From positions 2,384,001 to 2,448,000 of the forward strand of contig NZ_CP126106.1 in the NCBI RefSeq assembly GCF_030123325.1: a stretch of DNA of 64,000 nt, written 5' to 3'. This DNA is from Peribacillus simplex (lineage in GTDB: Bacteria; Bacillota; Bacilli; Bacillales; DSM-1321). A program made the position numbers and the translations under genes. Positions 50,591 through 59,475 of this stretch are shown piece after piece (the first letter of the stretch is position 1; each line of letters begins with the position of its first letter). The notes under the pieces were generated by a model. It ran no database searches. It was not told the origin of the DNA and was given only the letters and a program-made list of their open reading frames with translations.

Positions 50591-50825
50591 AGTGATGTTG
50601 GATCCGCTTCGAATGTCAAAATAGCCTTAAGGAAGGGGGAATAGGGTGATATAGAATCTTAAGTTCATAGCGTCATCTCCTGTGTTGTTTTTAAAATGCC
50701 ATGTTTCCAAGTTCCCACTATCTTTGTGAAAGTGTAAAGGACAGGCAGTTGAAAAAGCTTGTTTTTACATGCAAGTAGCGATTATTTTAGTTGATTCCCC
50801 AAAATATTGAAAGTTGGTGGAGGAT

Positions 50826-52238
50826 ATGAAACATCAACAGGAAGAACTGAAACCAGGCCTGAAACAAAGACATTTAACGATGATATCCTTAAGTGGTGTC
50901 ATAGGCGCTGGTTTATTCGTAGGAAGCGGTATCATTATTGGTCAAACGGGCCCCGGGGCGATATTATCATATGTTTTGGCAGGCTTGATCGTTGTTCTAG
51001 TCATGAGGATGCTTGGGGAAATGGCCACAGTGAATCCCAATACTGGATCTTTTGCCGTTTATGCAAGAGAGGGGATTGGTGAATGGGCCGGTTTTACAAC
51101 AGGTTGGTTATATTGGTTCTTTTGGGTTATCGTCATTGCCTTGGAAGCAACAGCGGGAGCTGCAATCATACACAGCTGGCTTCCTTCCGTTCCCGTCTGG
51201 GTCATAAGTCTATCTTTGATTATCCTATTGAAACTGACGAATATTTTTTCCGTAAAATCGTTTGGTGAGTTCGAGTACTGGTTTTCAATCATTAAAATAA
51301 TCAGTATCATACTATTTTTGTGCCTGGGTGTAGCAGTGATATTAGGGTTTATCCCAACGATAAAACCACCTGGTGCTTCCAATCTTTTGAATTTCGGCGG
51401 TTTTATACCAAATGGGCTAAGTTCTGTACTTGTTGGCGTCGCAATTGTATTTCATGCATTTGTTGGAGTGGAGATTCCAGCGATTGCCGCGGGTGAAACA
51501 AGTGATCCGGTAAAGTCAGTTAGAAGTGCATTGAATAGTGTAGTATGGCGAATCCTGATTTTCTATATTGGGTCCATCGCTATTCTAGTGACGCTATTAC
51601 CTTGGAATTCGGCTTCCCTGCTGAAAAGTCCATTTGTTGCCGTACTTGAAATGATGGGAATCCCTTCTGCTGCCCTGATCATGAATATAGTGATTCTCAT
51701 TGCCTTGCTTTCTTGTTTGAATTCGGGTTTATATACGAGTTCACGCATGTTATTTTCACTTGCACAAAAGGGCGATGCCCCAAAGTTATTTTCAAAAGTG
51801 AGCAAGAACGGTGTCCCTATATTAGCTGTCGTCGGCTCTACATTATTTGCTTTTATCAGCACCATTTTCAGTTATGTCTCACCTGATAAAATCTTTTTCT
51901 TTTTAGTGAATTCCTCGGGTGGAGTGGGAATTCTTGTTTATCTGGCCATTGCGGTTTCCCATCTCAGATTAAGGAAGAGAATGGAGAAAGAAAATCCCGG
52001 AATTTTCAAGATCAAAATGTGGTTATTCCCTTATTTGACTTATGTAACCATACTTTCCATGATTTCCGTGTTGATATTAATGGCATTTATCGATTCGCAA
52101 CGTCCACAGTTTATCTTTACCATGCTATTTAGCTTGATCGTTATCTGTTCATTCTTTTTCCTTCGGCGAAAAAGGGCGAAGTATATGGAGAATGAATTAA
52201 ATATTATTTCTGGTTCCCCTAATTCTGAAAAACTATAG
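50826..52238 (+). CDS. Amino acid permease of the APC family, GabP-like
   Basis: 470-residue transporter with 12 helices. It begins with the family block LKQRHLTMISLSGVIGAGLF and keeps GPGAILSYVLAG, EMATVNPNTGSF and FVGVEIPAIAAGETSDP. It resembles the GABA permease group; taurine is a structural relative of GABA and beta-alanine, so a taurine carrier role is plausible. It has the same promoter-operator design as xsc. The start is uncertain: ATG 50826 lies only 2 nt after GGAGG, and GTG 50817 or TTG 50814 are alternatives. Confidence 0.88.
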   Translation: MKHQQEELKPGLKQRHLTMISLSGVIGAGLFVGSGIIIGQTGPGAILSYVLAGLIVVLVMRMLGEMATVNPNTGSFAVYAREGIGEWAGFTTGWLYWFFWVIVIALEATAGAAIIHSWLPSVPVWVISLSLIILLKLTNIFSVKSFGEFEYWFSIIKIISIILFLCLGVAVILGFIPTIKPPGASNLLNFGGFIPNGLSSVLVGVAIVFHAFVGVEIPAIAAGETSDPVKSVRSALNSVVWRILIFYIGSIAILVTLLPWNSASLLKSPFVAVLEMMGIPSAALIMNIVILIALLSCLNSGLYTSSRMLFSLAQKGDAPKLFSKVSKNGVPILAVVGSTLFAFISTIFSYVSPDKIFFFLVNSSGGVGILVYLAIAVSHLRLRKRMEKENPGIFKIKMWLFPYLTYVTILSMISVLILMAFIDSQRPQFIFTMLFSLIVICSFFFLRRKRAKYMENELNIISGSPNSEKL

Positions 52239-52404
52239 CTTTTGCTCTATACCATTTTAAGGCAATGCTTCATTTACTTCTATGGAACTCCTCAGACAAA
52301 ATTCTTCAATCACTAATCAGCTAGAATATGACTCCCATAGAAAAAGAGAGCTGTACCAACAGGTGCTTGGCGCCATCTGTCTTTTAAATCATGAAGGAGG
52401 GATT

Positions 52405-52863
52405 ATGTTGAATGGTTTCCGTGTAATGACTAGTGGGGTTATCCTTGGAGCCATGTTGCTGTCAGGCTGCAGCAATTCAAGTGAACCGGACGAGGCTCAA
52501 CAAGAAAAAAGTCCAGCCATGAATGAAAATCCGGATTCAAATACGGGTGAAACCCAAAATGCAGAGGTTATTAAAAAAGGTGTCGGCGATGTGATTCAAT
52601 CCATAAAAGGATTGGAATCAGAAATAAGTGCAGAGGCGGATTCAGGGGAAATTCAAGAAATGGGCAAAGAGATCAGTTCTACATGGGATTCGATAGAAAA
52701 GCAAGTGGAAGATGAATACCCCGATTGGTATGAACGGATTGAGAAAAACCTTTACCCATTAATTGGGGAGTCCGGGAATGCGGATAAGGACCTTGAAAAA
52801 ATGAAACGTCTCTCTGAGGCTACTAAAGAAGATTTACAGTTATTTTTGGAAAAAGTGAAATGA
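52405..52863 (+). CDS. Small lipoprotein of unknown function
   Basis: 152 residues with a lipoprotein signal: hydrophobic VMTSGVILGAMLLSGC, so the lipid-modified cysteine is about residue 22. The mature part is acidic, with a Ser/Asn/Glu-rich linker and then a helical domain (about 50-152) rich in Glu and Lys, likely a helical bundle. Start is ATG 52405 (AAGGAGG 4 nt away) or TTG 52408. It sits between the permease and phnX; no functional call. Confidence 0.72.
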   Translation: MLNGFRVMTSGVILGAMLLSGCSNSSEPDEAQQEKSPAMNENPDSNTGETQNAEVIKKGVGDVIQSIKGLESEISAEADSGEIQEMGKEISSTWDSIEKQVEDEYPDWYERIEKNLYPLIGESGNADKDLEKMKRLSEATKEDLQLFLEKVK

Positions 52864-52956
52864 ATTCTCTTTATACCCAGGTTATCACCAGTGGGGAATT
52901 TATGGGTTTAGCAAGTTTGTGATTTTATAGGGGTAAGGATGAGGAGGGAACATAGG

Positions 52957-53787
52957 TTGGAAAGTGCAAAAGAATGCAAAGAGGTTCAGGCAGTGATCTT
53001 TGATTGGGCAGGAACGACGGTGGATTATGGTTGTTTTGCACCGGCCCAAGCATTCGTCGAGATATTCAGGATAAGGGGAATAGATATTACCGTTAAGGAA
53101 GCAAGGGAACCTATGGGTTTATTGAAAATGGATCATATAATGGAACTCCTGAAAATGAAACGAATCTCCAATTTATGGATTGCTAAATTCGGGAAAGAAC
53201 CGGACGAAAAGGATCTAAAATCATTATATATGGATTTTGAGGCTTTGCTTTTTAAGGTTCTAAAGGAAAATGCCAAACCGATGCCAGGCGTAATTGAATT
53301 AGTCAGCCGTTTAAGGCAGCAAGGAATAAAAATCGGTTCGACGACCGGGTATACTCGTGAAATGATTGATGTTGTTAAACAAGAGGCGGAAAAATGGGGC
53401 TATCAACCAGATTCCATCGTTGCGTCTAACGAAGTGCCTGCAGGAAGGCCTGCCCCTTGGATGTGCTTTAAGACGGCGATGAATCTCCAAGTGTATCCAC
53501 TCAGCAAAATCGTTAAAGTCGGCGATACGATCAGTGACATCAAAGAAGGCATTTCTGCGGGAATGTGGACTGTTGCCGTATTGAAAGGCGGCAGTGAAAT
53601 CGGCCTTTCAGAAGCGGAAATCAACGAAATGGACCCATATGATCTGCAAAAAAGGATGAAACATGCAGAAAATCGTTTTTGGAATGCAGGAGCTGATTTC
53701 GTAATTGATGAAATAGGTGATTTATTGGAAATCATCGATAGGATCAATTACAGATTGACAGAAAAAAAGGATATATTTATTGGTTAA
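52957..53787 (+). CDS. phnX: Phosphonoacetaldehyde hydrolase
   Basis: 276-residue HAD-family enzyme that splits phosphonoacetaldehyde to acetaldehyde and phosphate. Visible: nucleophile D16 in VIFDWAGTTVD, the Schiff-base lysine K57 in PMGLLKMDHI (K53 in the Bacillus cereus enzyme), the GSTTGYTREM loop and the VGDTISDIKEG acidic motif. TTG 52957 is used since AGGAGGG lies 7 nt before it, inside the ORF that starts at ATG 52939. It stands in a sulfonate cluster with no phosphonate transaminase of its own; Tpa downstream could also act on 2-aminoethylphosphonate. Confidence 0.92.
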   Translation: MESAKECKEVQAVIFDWAGTTVDYGCFAPAQAFVEIFRIRGIDITVKEAREPMGLLKMDHIMELLKMKRISNLWIAKFGKEPDEKDLKSLYMDFEALLFKVLKENAKPMPGVIELVSRLRQQGIKIGSTTGYTREMIDVVKQEAEKWGYQPDSIVASNEVPAGRPAPWMCFKTAMNLQVYPLSKIVKVGDTISDIKEGISAGMWTVAVLKGGSEIGLSEAEINEMDPYDLQKRMKHAENRFWNAGADFVIDEIGDLLEIIDRINYRLTEKKDIFIG

Positions 53788-53864
53788 AAAACGCTTCAAA
53801 TACATGAGTTAGTGACTATGATGGCTAGAGATGTGAAATAAATTCAAAATATTCAATTTATTTA

Positions 53865-53925
53865 TTGACTGTTTCATCCAATGGTAGTATTATACAACTT
53901 ATAACTGGTACGGACGTCGCAACGT
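53865..53925 (+). promoter_or_regulatory. Promoter with GntR-type operator ahead of xsc (site 2)
   Basis: TTGACT (53865-53870), 17 bases, TATTAT (53888-53893) and, 8 bases later, the 24-bp element 53902-53925 with the core GACGT-CGCA-ACGTC. Boxes, spacer and operator position are the same as at 50530-50590. Confidence 0.8.
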
Positions 53926-53962
53926 CATTATCAGAAATAACTATAATTAAGGAGAATGTGCT

Positions 53963-55726
53963 ATGGTCGAAACAAAAATGTTAAGAGGAACGAAAGTTAA
54001 AATGACACCAAGTGAAGCCATCGTTGAGACATTAGTGGCCGAGGGAGTTAAACATATCTCGGGAATTCTGGGATCCGCTTTCATGGATATGCTTGATTTA
54101 TTGCCAACTGCAGGCATCCGTTTCATTGGTGTCCGCCATGAACAAAGTGCAGCACATATGGAAGATGCCTATTGTCGTGTCTCTGGTGTTGCAGGAGTCG
54201 TCATCGGACAAAACGGACCTGGAATGACGAATATGGTCACCTCTGTTGCAGCGGCCAATCAAGCTCATACTCCAATGGTGGTCATATCACCATCTGCTGG
54301 TACACCAACGGTTGGATGGGATGGATTTCAAGAATGTGATCAGGTTTCCATCTTCAAGGCCATCACTAAGGAAACGGTTAGAGTGACACACCCAGGTCGG
54401 GTCGCTGATTGCCTTAGGACAGCATTCCGGATTGCCTATGCCGAGAGGGGACCGGTTTTATTCGATATCCCCCGTGATTACTTCTATGGTGAAGTGGAAG
54501 ATCAAATACTACAACCACATCAATATCGCGTAGATGAACGTGGCTGCGGATCTTCTGCATCCTTGGATAGAGCGGCAGAAATCTTAGCTGAGGCTGAGTA
54601 TCCTGTCATTATTTCCGGTAGGGGAACGGTCGATTCAGATGGCATTGAGGAAATTAAGAATATTGCAGAATATTTAACAGCTCCGGTAGCTGTCTCCTAT
54701 ATGCATAATGATGCCTTTCCTGCAGATCATCCATTGTCAGTCGGCCCAATCGGTTACATGGGTTCGAAGGCAGCCATGAATACACTAAAGAAAGCGGACG
54801 TCATCTTGGCGGTCGGTACAAGATTATCGGTTTTTGGAACGTTACCATGCTATGACATTGATTATTTCCCTAAGGATGCACAAATCATCCAAATAGATAT
54901 TAATCCAAGGCAAATAGCGAGGACACACCCTGTGGAAGTCGGGATCATCGGAGATGCCCGTGAAGCGAGCCATGAAATCTTGAAACGGTTGAAGGCTAAT
55001 AAACCTAACCTAAAACAAGAAAAAAAGCGGATGGTCGAGGTAACGAATGAAAAACAAAAATGGGAAGAAGAATTGGTGAAACTTGCGATGATCGAAGGAA
55101 CGCCGATCAATCCGCGTCGAGCCCTTTTGGAATTGACTAAAGTGTTGCCTGAAAATGCCATCGTTACTACGGATATCGGTAATGTATCGTCAACTGCAAA
55201 CGCTTACTTAAAATTCAATCAAAGCCGCAGGCATATCGCTGCGCTTACATTCGGGAACACGGGATTTGCTTACCCATCTGCACTTGGTGCCAAGTTAGCT
55301 GAACCGAACACGCCTGTTTTAGCCATTGTTGGAGATGGCGCGTGGGGCATGAGCTTACATGAAGTGAGTACGGCCGTTGAAGAAAACATACCGGTCATAG
55401 CATGTGTGTTCAATAATAATGCATGGTGTGCAGAGAAAAAGAATCAGGTCGATTTTTATAATAATCGTTTTGTAGGGGCGGATATCCAAAATCCTGATTT
55501 CGCAGAAGTTGCCCGGTCAATGGGTGCTGTTGGTATTAGAGTGGAAAAACCTGAGGAGTTAGGCACTGTCATTGAAGAAGCAATAAAATCAAACAAACCG
55601 ACGGTCATTGATATACAAGTGGATGGAACACAATTAGCTCCTCCATTTAGAAAAGATGCATTAAAAATGCCTACTAGATTATTAGAAAAATATTCACATC
55701 TAGATCATAAAAACTGGGATAAATAA
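53963..55726 (+). CDS. xsc: Sulfoacetaldehyde acetyltransferase
   Basis: 587-residue TPP enzyme that converts sulfoacetaldehyde and phosphate into acetyl phosphate and sulfite. The N-terminal domain has GILGSAFMDMLDLLPTAGIRFI, the activating glutamate in RHEQSAAHMED, and IGQNGPGMTN; then GWDGFQECDQVSIF and NIPRDYFYGE-like IPRDYFYGEV, typical of Xsc. The PP domain has VGDGAWGMSLHEVSTA...NN for thiamine and Mg. AAGGAG precedes ATG 53963. With Tpa it makes taurine a carbon and energy source; YeiH downstream fits sulfite or sulfate removal. Confidence 0.92.
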   Translation: MVETKMLRGTKVKMTPSEAIVETLVAEGVKHISGILGSAFMDMLDLLPTAGIRFIGVRHEQSAAHMEDAYCRVSGVAGVVIGQNGPGMTNMVTSVAAANQAHTPMVVISPSAGTPTVGWDGFQECDQVSIFKAITKETVRVTHPGRVADCLRTAFRIAYAERGPVLFDIPRDYFYGEVEDQILQPHQYRVDERGCGSSASLDRAAEILAEAEYPVIISGRGTVDSDGIEEIKNIAEYLTAPVAVSYMHNDAFPADHPLSVGPIGYMGSKAAMNTLKKADVILAVGTRLSVFGTLPCYDIDYFPKDAQIIQIDINPRQIARTHPVEVGIIGDAREASHEILKRLKANKPNLKQEKKRMVEVTNEKQKWEEELVKLAMIEGTPINPRRALLELTKVLPENAIVTTDIGNVSSTANAYLKFNQSRRHIAALTFGNTGFAYPSALGAKLAEPNTPVLAIVGDGAWGMSLHEVSTAVEENIPVIACVFNNNAWCAEKKNQVDFYNNRFVGADIQNPDFAEVARSMGAVGIRVEKPEELGTVIEEAIKSNKPTVIDIQVDGTQLAPPFRKDALKMPTRLLEKYSHLDHKNWDK

Positions 55727-55749
55727 TGGCGGTAAAAGGTGATATGACA

Positions 55750-55779
55750 GGTGCGATGACTTATTTTGGTCATCGCACC
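55750..55779 (+). other. Stable hairpin between xsc and tpa
   Basis: GGTGCGATGAC pairs perfectly with GTCATCGCACC. No T run follows, so it may protect or process the xsc message and lower tpa expression, not stop transcription. Confidence 0.65.
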
Positions 55780-55853
55780 ATCACCAATGAGGTCTGTAAC
55801 AGCATGGGAACTTAACTTAATTGCGTTCGATGAAAAATAAGGGGGTTTCAATT

Positions 55854-57212
55854 GTGAAGATGGAAACTGAAACGAAAGACCTTGTTCAAATGGATAAAGA
55901 CCATTTATGGCATGCGATGCATCGCTATAATGAGAAGGATGCTCCCATGATGGCTACAGAAGGATCCGGCTCATGGTTCACAGATACTAAAGGTGATAAA
56001 TATCTAGATGGGGTTTCCGGTTTATGGTGCTTGAACCTGGGTCACGGGCGAAAAGAGATTGCGCAGGCAGCCTATGAACAAATGATTAACTTATCTTATT
56101 TCCCTTTAACGTTAAGCCATCAGCCGGCAATCGAATTATCTGCAAAAATAAGCGAACATTTAAAGGGCTCCTACACAACGTTTTTTACGAACAGCGGCTC
56201 TGAGGCGAATGAGACAGCTTTTAAAATAGCCAGGCAATATCATTCCCAAAACGGCAATCAGGGTAAATACAAATTCATCTCAAGGTACAGAGCTTATCAT
56301 GGCAATACTTTTGGCGCGCTAAGCGCAACCGCACAGGCAAATCGGAGAGTGAAATATGATCCTGCGGTTCCAGGCTTCCTGCATGTGCCTCCGCCGTATA
56401 GTTATCGGAGTCCGTTTGGGGAAAACGTTGAAAGCTCAGATTTGCTTGCAGCTGAATATATCGATCAGGTCATTAATTTTGAAGGGGCTGAAACGGTAGC
56501 TGGTGTTATTCTTGAACCATTCATCTCTGGTGGCGGTGTCCTTATTCCTTCGAAAGAATACTTAACGAGGGTTTCGGAAATCTGTAAGAAGCATGATGTT
56601 CTTTTAATTGTGGATGAAGTGGTTTCAGGTTTTGGAAGAACTGGAAAAATGTTTGGGTTCATGCACTCCGATGGGGTTCAACCGGATATTGTTACAATGG
56701 CAAAGGGGTTGACCAGCGGTTATCTTCCCCTTGGAGCAACGGCGGTGAATTCGAGGATTTATGAGAAATTCAAAGAGAACGGAAATTTAAATCATTTCAG
56801 GCATGTGTCAACATATGGAGGCCACCCTGCATCTTGCGCAGTTGCGCTAAAGAACATTGAAATCTTGGAAAATGAAAAAATCGTTCAACGTGTATCTGAG
56901 CTTAGTGAATCGACACTAAGTGAGCTCTTTGAATTGACAGCCCTGGATAAAGTAGGGGAAGTTCGGGGAGTCGGGTTTTTATATGGCATTGAATTAGTGG
57001 AAGATAAAAAGACAAAAACGCCTGTTTCCGATGAGTTCATGGGTAAAATAATCGGGGCTTGCAAGGAAAAGGGTCTTATCATCGGCCGTAATGGTGATAC
57101 AGTTCCTGGATATGGAAATGTATTGATCATTGCACCCCCTTTATCTTCGACCGTTGAAGATCTTCGCTTTGTCATAGAAACGGTTAAATCCGTTTTATAT
57201 CAATTATGTTAA
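55854..57212 (+). CDS. tpa: Class III aminotransferase, probably taurine-pyruvate aminotransferase
   Basis: 452-residue PLP enzyme of the omega-amino acid transaminase type. It converts taurine and pyruvate to sulfoacetaldehyde and alanine. Features: GVSGLWCLNLGHGRKEI at the N-terminus, FTNSGSEANETAFKIAR for PLP phosphate, the acidic VDEVVSGFGRTG, and the PLP lysine K284 in MAKGLTSGYLPLGA. GTG 55854 is preferred since AAGGGGG lies 8 nt before it. Substrate is inferred from xsc next to it; beta-alanine or 2-aminoethylphosphonate cannot be excluded. Confidence 0.87.
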   Translation: MKMETETKDLVQMDKDHLWHAMHRYNEKDAPMMATEGSGSWFTDTKGDKYLDGVSGLWCLNLGHGRKEIAQAAYEQMINLSYFPLTLSHQPAIELSAKISEHLKGSYTTFFTNSGSEANETAFKIARQYHSQNGNQGKYKFISRYRAYHGNTFGALSATAQANRRVKYDPAVPGFLHVPPPYSYRSPFGENVESSDLLAAEYIDQVINFEGAETVAGVILEPFISGGGVLIPSKEYLTRVSEICKKHDVLLIVDEVVSGFGRTGKMFGFMHSDGVQPDIVTMAKGLTSGYLPLGATAVNSRIYEKFKENGNLNHFRHVSTYGGHPASCAVALKNIEILENEKIVQRVSELSESTLSELFELTALDKVGEVRGVGFLYGIELVEDKKTKTPVSDEFMGKIIGACKEKGLIIGRNGDTVPGYGNVLIIAPPLSSTVEDLRFVIETVKSVLYQLC

Positions 57213-57266
57213 TAAAAATAGATGATTGAGCTTTAGGGACAATATATAGAGACGAAAAATGAAGAT

Positions 57267-57310
57267 GGGCATGATATGTCTAACCGTTATGACATCCATG
57301 TCCATTTTTT
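57267..57310 (+). terminator. Terminator after tpa
   Basis: GGGCATG and ATGTC pair with GACAT and CATGTCC with small bulges, followed by six T residues. Confidence 0.7.
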
Positions 57311-57361
57311 CATGGTGGGTCTAACAGGGGGAAAACTGGAGATTCCGAAGTAGGAGGAAAT

Positions 57362-58093
57362 ATGCAATCACAACATAGGTTATTGGTGGTTCTTGCACAT
57401 CCCGATGATGAGTCATTCCTGTGTGGCGGTACAATTGCCAAAATGTCTGAACGAGGTGTTCATATTACATTACTATGTGCGACAAAAGGTGAAATGGGCA
57501 GGCGCATGGGAAATCCCATCATTACAACAAGGGAGGCATTGCCTAAACTAAGGGTAGAGGAGTTAAAAAGAGCTTGTGAAGAATTGGGGATAAGCGACCT
57601 GCGATTTTTAAACGTAAGGGATAAAACGATTGAATTTGAATGCTTCGATTTATTGGCGGTGAGAATCGTAAAGGTGATTCGTGAAGTTCAACCGGATGCA
57701 CTAGTAACATTCCACGGGAAATATGGGGGGCATCCAGACCATTGTGCGATAGGCCGTGCTGCCGAATTTGCTTTTCTAAAATCCGGTGATCCCGATTTTT
57801 ATCCAGATCCAGTATTTTCAGCTTTTAAGGTTCAAAGTCTGTACTTTGTCCTTTGGCATGCTTTTTATGATGAATGGATAAAGGAAAACGGGATGAGCAG
57901 TATCGAAAGAGTGAATATAGCAGGGACATTACAGAAAAAGATCCGTGCCTTAAGGGCCCATCGTTCCCAGACCCTGGCAGTTTCTGAATTGTGGGGGAAT
58001 CAAAATCCAAGCTTGCCTTTTTTAAAGAAATCCGAGTGCTTTATCAAAGGGAATTCACCTACCAATATAGATGAAACCGTTTTTTTCAAATGA
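57362..58093 (+). CDS. LmbE/PIG-L family deacetylase (BshB2-like)
   Basis: 243-residue zinc hydrolase of the GlcNAc-PI de-N-acetylase fold. Metal and catalytic residues are in AHPDDE (residues 12-17) and in GGHPDHCAIG near 122-131. BshB-type members deacetylate GlcNAc-malate for bacillithiol or cleave bacillithiol conjugates. TAGGAGG precedes ATG 57362. Why it stands between tpa and the exporter is not clear; handling of a thiol adduct of sulfite or aldehyde is a speculation. Confidence 0.85.
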   Translation: MQSQHRLLVVLAHPDDESFLCGGTIAKMSERGVHITLLCATKGEMGRRMGNPIITTREALPKLRVEELKRACEELGISDLRFLNVRDKTIEFECFDLLAVRIVKVIREVQPDALVTFHGKYGGHPDHCAIGRAAEFAFLKSGDPDFYPDPVFSAFKVQSLYFVLWHAFYDEWIKENGMSSIERVNIAGTLQKKIRALRAHRSQTLAVSELWGNQNPSLPFLKKSECFIKGNSPTNIDETVFFK

Positions 58094-58155
58094 TTGAAAG
58101 GTTGGGATGATACGTAATCTGGGCTTTAGTTTATCTGGAAAGGGGGAAGGAATAT

Positions 58156-59208
58156 ATGGAATTACAAAAATATGAGCCACTGGAAGAAACACCACAAGAG
58201 CAGCAAAAGTTGCTTCAAAACAGGGTGGTTTTGTGGCTGAGCGGTATCGCATTCACCTTTTTTATTGCCCTCTTAGGCTTGGGGCTGTCCAAGATTGCAG
58301 GATTCAATCGAATCGGTCCACTTGCTTGCTCGATCATCATTGCCGTGATTTATCGACAAATTGCGGGATATCCAGAAAAGTTCAGGACAGGAATAGAATT
58401 TTCCGCAAAAAAACTTTTGCGTTTTGCCATTATTTTATACGGGTTGAAATTAAATATCGATGTGATTTTCAATCAGGGTCTGCCATTGTTGGTACGTGAC
58501 ATAGGAACAGTGACTTTTGCAATAGTCGTGATGGTCCTGATTGCAAAGTGGTTTAAGGCAGATGCCTCCATTTCCCTTCTTCTTGCTGTTGGAACTGGGA
58601 TATGCGGTGCAGCTGCCATCGCGGCAATATCTCCTATCGTGAAAGCGAAGGAAGAAGATACAGCAATAGGCGTCGGGATAATCGCGTTAATGGGAACACT
58701 TTTCTCCATTGTTTATACACTTTTACGTCCGATCCTTCCGTTATCTGCTTTGGATTATGGAATTTGGTCTGGGATCAGTCTTCATGAAATCGCGCATGTT
58801 GCATTGGCGGGAGCGCCGGCTGGTGAAGATGCGCTAGCGATTGCACTTCTTGCAAAATTGGGCCGTGTCTTTTTACTTATCCCATTATGTTTCATTTTTA
58901 TGTATTGGATGAAAAAACGCACATCCGGGAAAATGGGCCATGATGCCAAAATTGATTTTCCATGGTTTCTCGTCGGTTTTATAATCATGAGTCTAATAGG
59001 AAGTTATGTGTTTGGAAAGTATATCACGGTGTCTACTCTCGTAATGGATGGTATTTCCAAATCGACTACATTTATATTGACAATGGCCATGATCGGTCTT
59101 GGACTGAATGTTAGCCTGCAGGCACTGCGGACAAAAGCCATGCGTCCTCTTTTAGCCATGACCATAACCTCTTTGCTGCTCTCGATAATCTCGTACTTTA
59201 TCGTTTAA
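58156..59208 (+). CDS. YeiH/UPF0324 family transporter, putative sulfate/sulfite exporter
   Basis: 350-residue membrane protein with about ten helices: LAKLGRVFLLIPL, GTGICGAAAIAAISPIVKAKEED, ISLHEIAHVALAGAP are the family blocks. Members are often annotated as putative sulfate exporters and are found with taurine or sulfonate degradation genes. GGGGGAAGG precedes ATG 58156. It probably removes sulfite or sulfate made by Xsc. A second sulfite exporter (TauE) lies in the persulfide operon at 33214. Confidence 0.87.
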   Translation: MELQKYEPLEETPQEQQKLLQNRVVLWLSGIAFTFFIALLGLGLSKIAGFNRIGPLACSIIIAVIYRQIAGYPEKFRTGIEFSAKKLLRFAIILYGLKLNIDVIFNQGLPLLVRDIGTVTFAIVVMVLIAKWFKADASISLLLAVGTGICGAAAIAAISPIVKAKEEDTAIGVGIIALMGTLFSIVYTLLRPILPLSALDYGIWSGISLHEIAHVALAGAPAGEDALAIALLAKLGRVFLLIPLCFIFMYWMKKRTSGKMGHDAKIDFPWFLVGFIIMSLIGSYVFGKYITVSTLVMDGISKSTTFILTMAMIGLGLNVSLQALRTKAMRPLLAMTITSLLLSIISYFIV

Positions 59209-59422
59209 TAGATAAGCTTTACTATTTTTGCCCATTAAATATGCCTGAAACGTGATAAAGGTTGCATATAGGATAAGCCCTGAATACTTAAATCTATTCA
59301 GGTTTTTTTCATCTAAAGAAACGTTTTATTGGAAAAGAAGGAGTGGAAAAATGGTAAAATACTAATTTAAGGAAAAAATCGGCCGTCAGCATGTTTGAAT
59401 ATTATAATTATTTGGTTTACAA

Positions 59423-59451
59423 TATAATAACTGATACGAACATTATGATGT
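59423..59451 (+). promoter_or_regulatory. Promoter and GntR-type operator ahead of the GntR gene (site 3)
   Basis: TATAAT (59423-59428) overlaps a 24-bp element at 59428-59451 of the same type as at 50567 and 53902 (core GAACAT-TATG-ATGTC). It is 24 bases before the GntR start, which suits autoregulation. No clear -35 box. Confidence 0.7.
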
Positions 59452-59475
59452 CTTTTTCTGTTTGGAGGAAATTTT

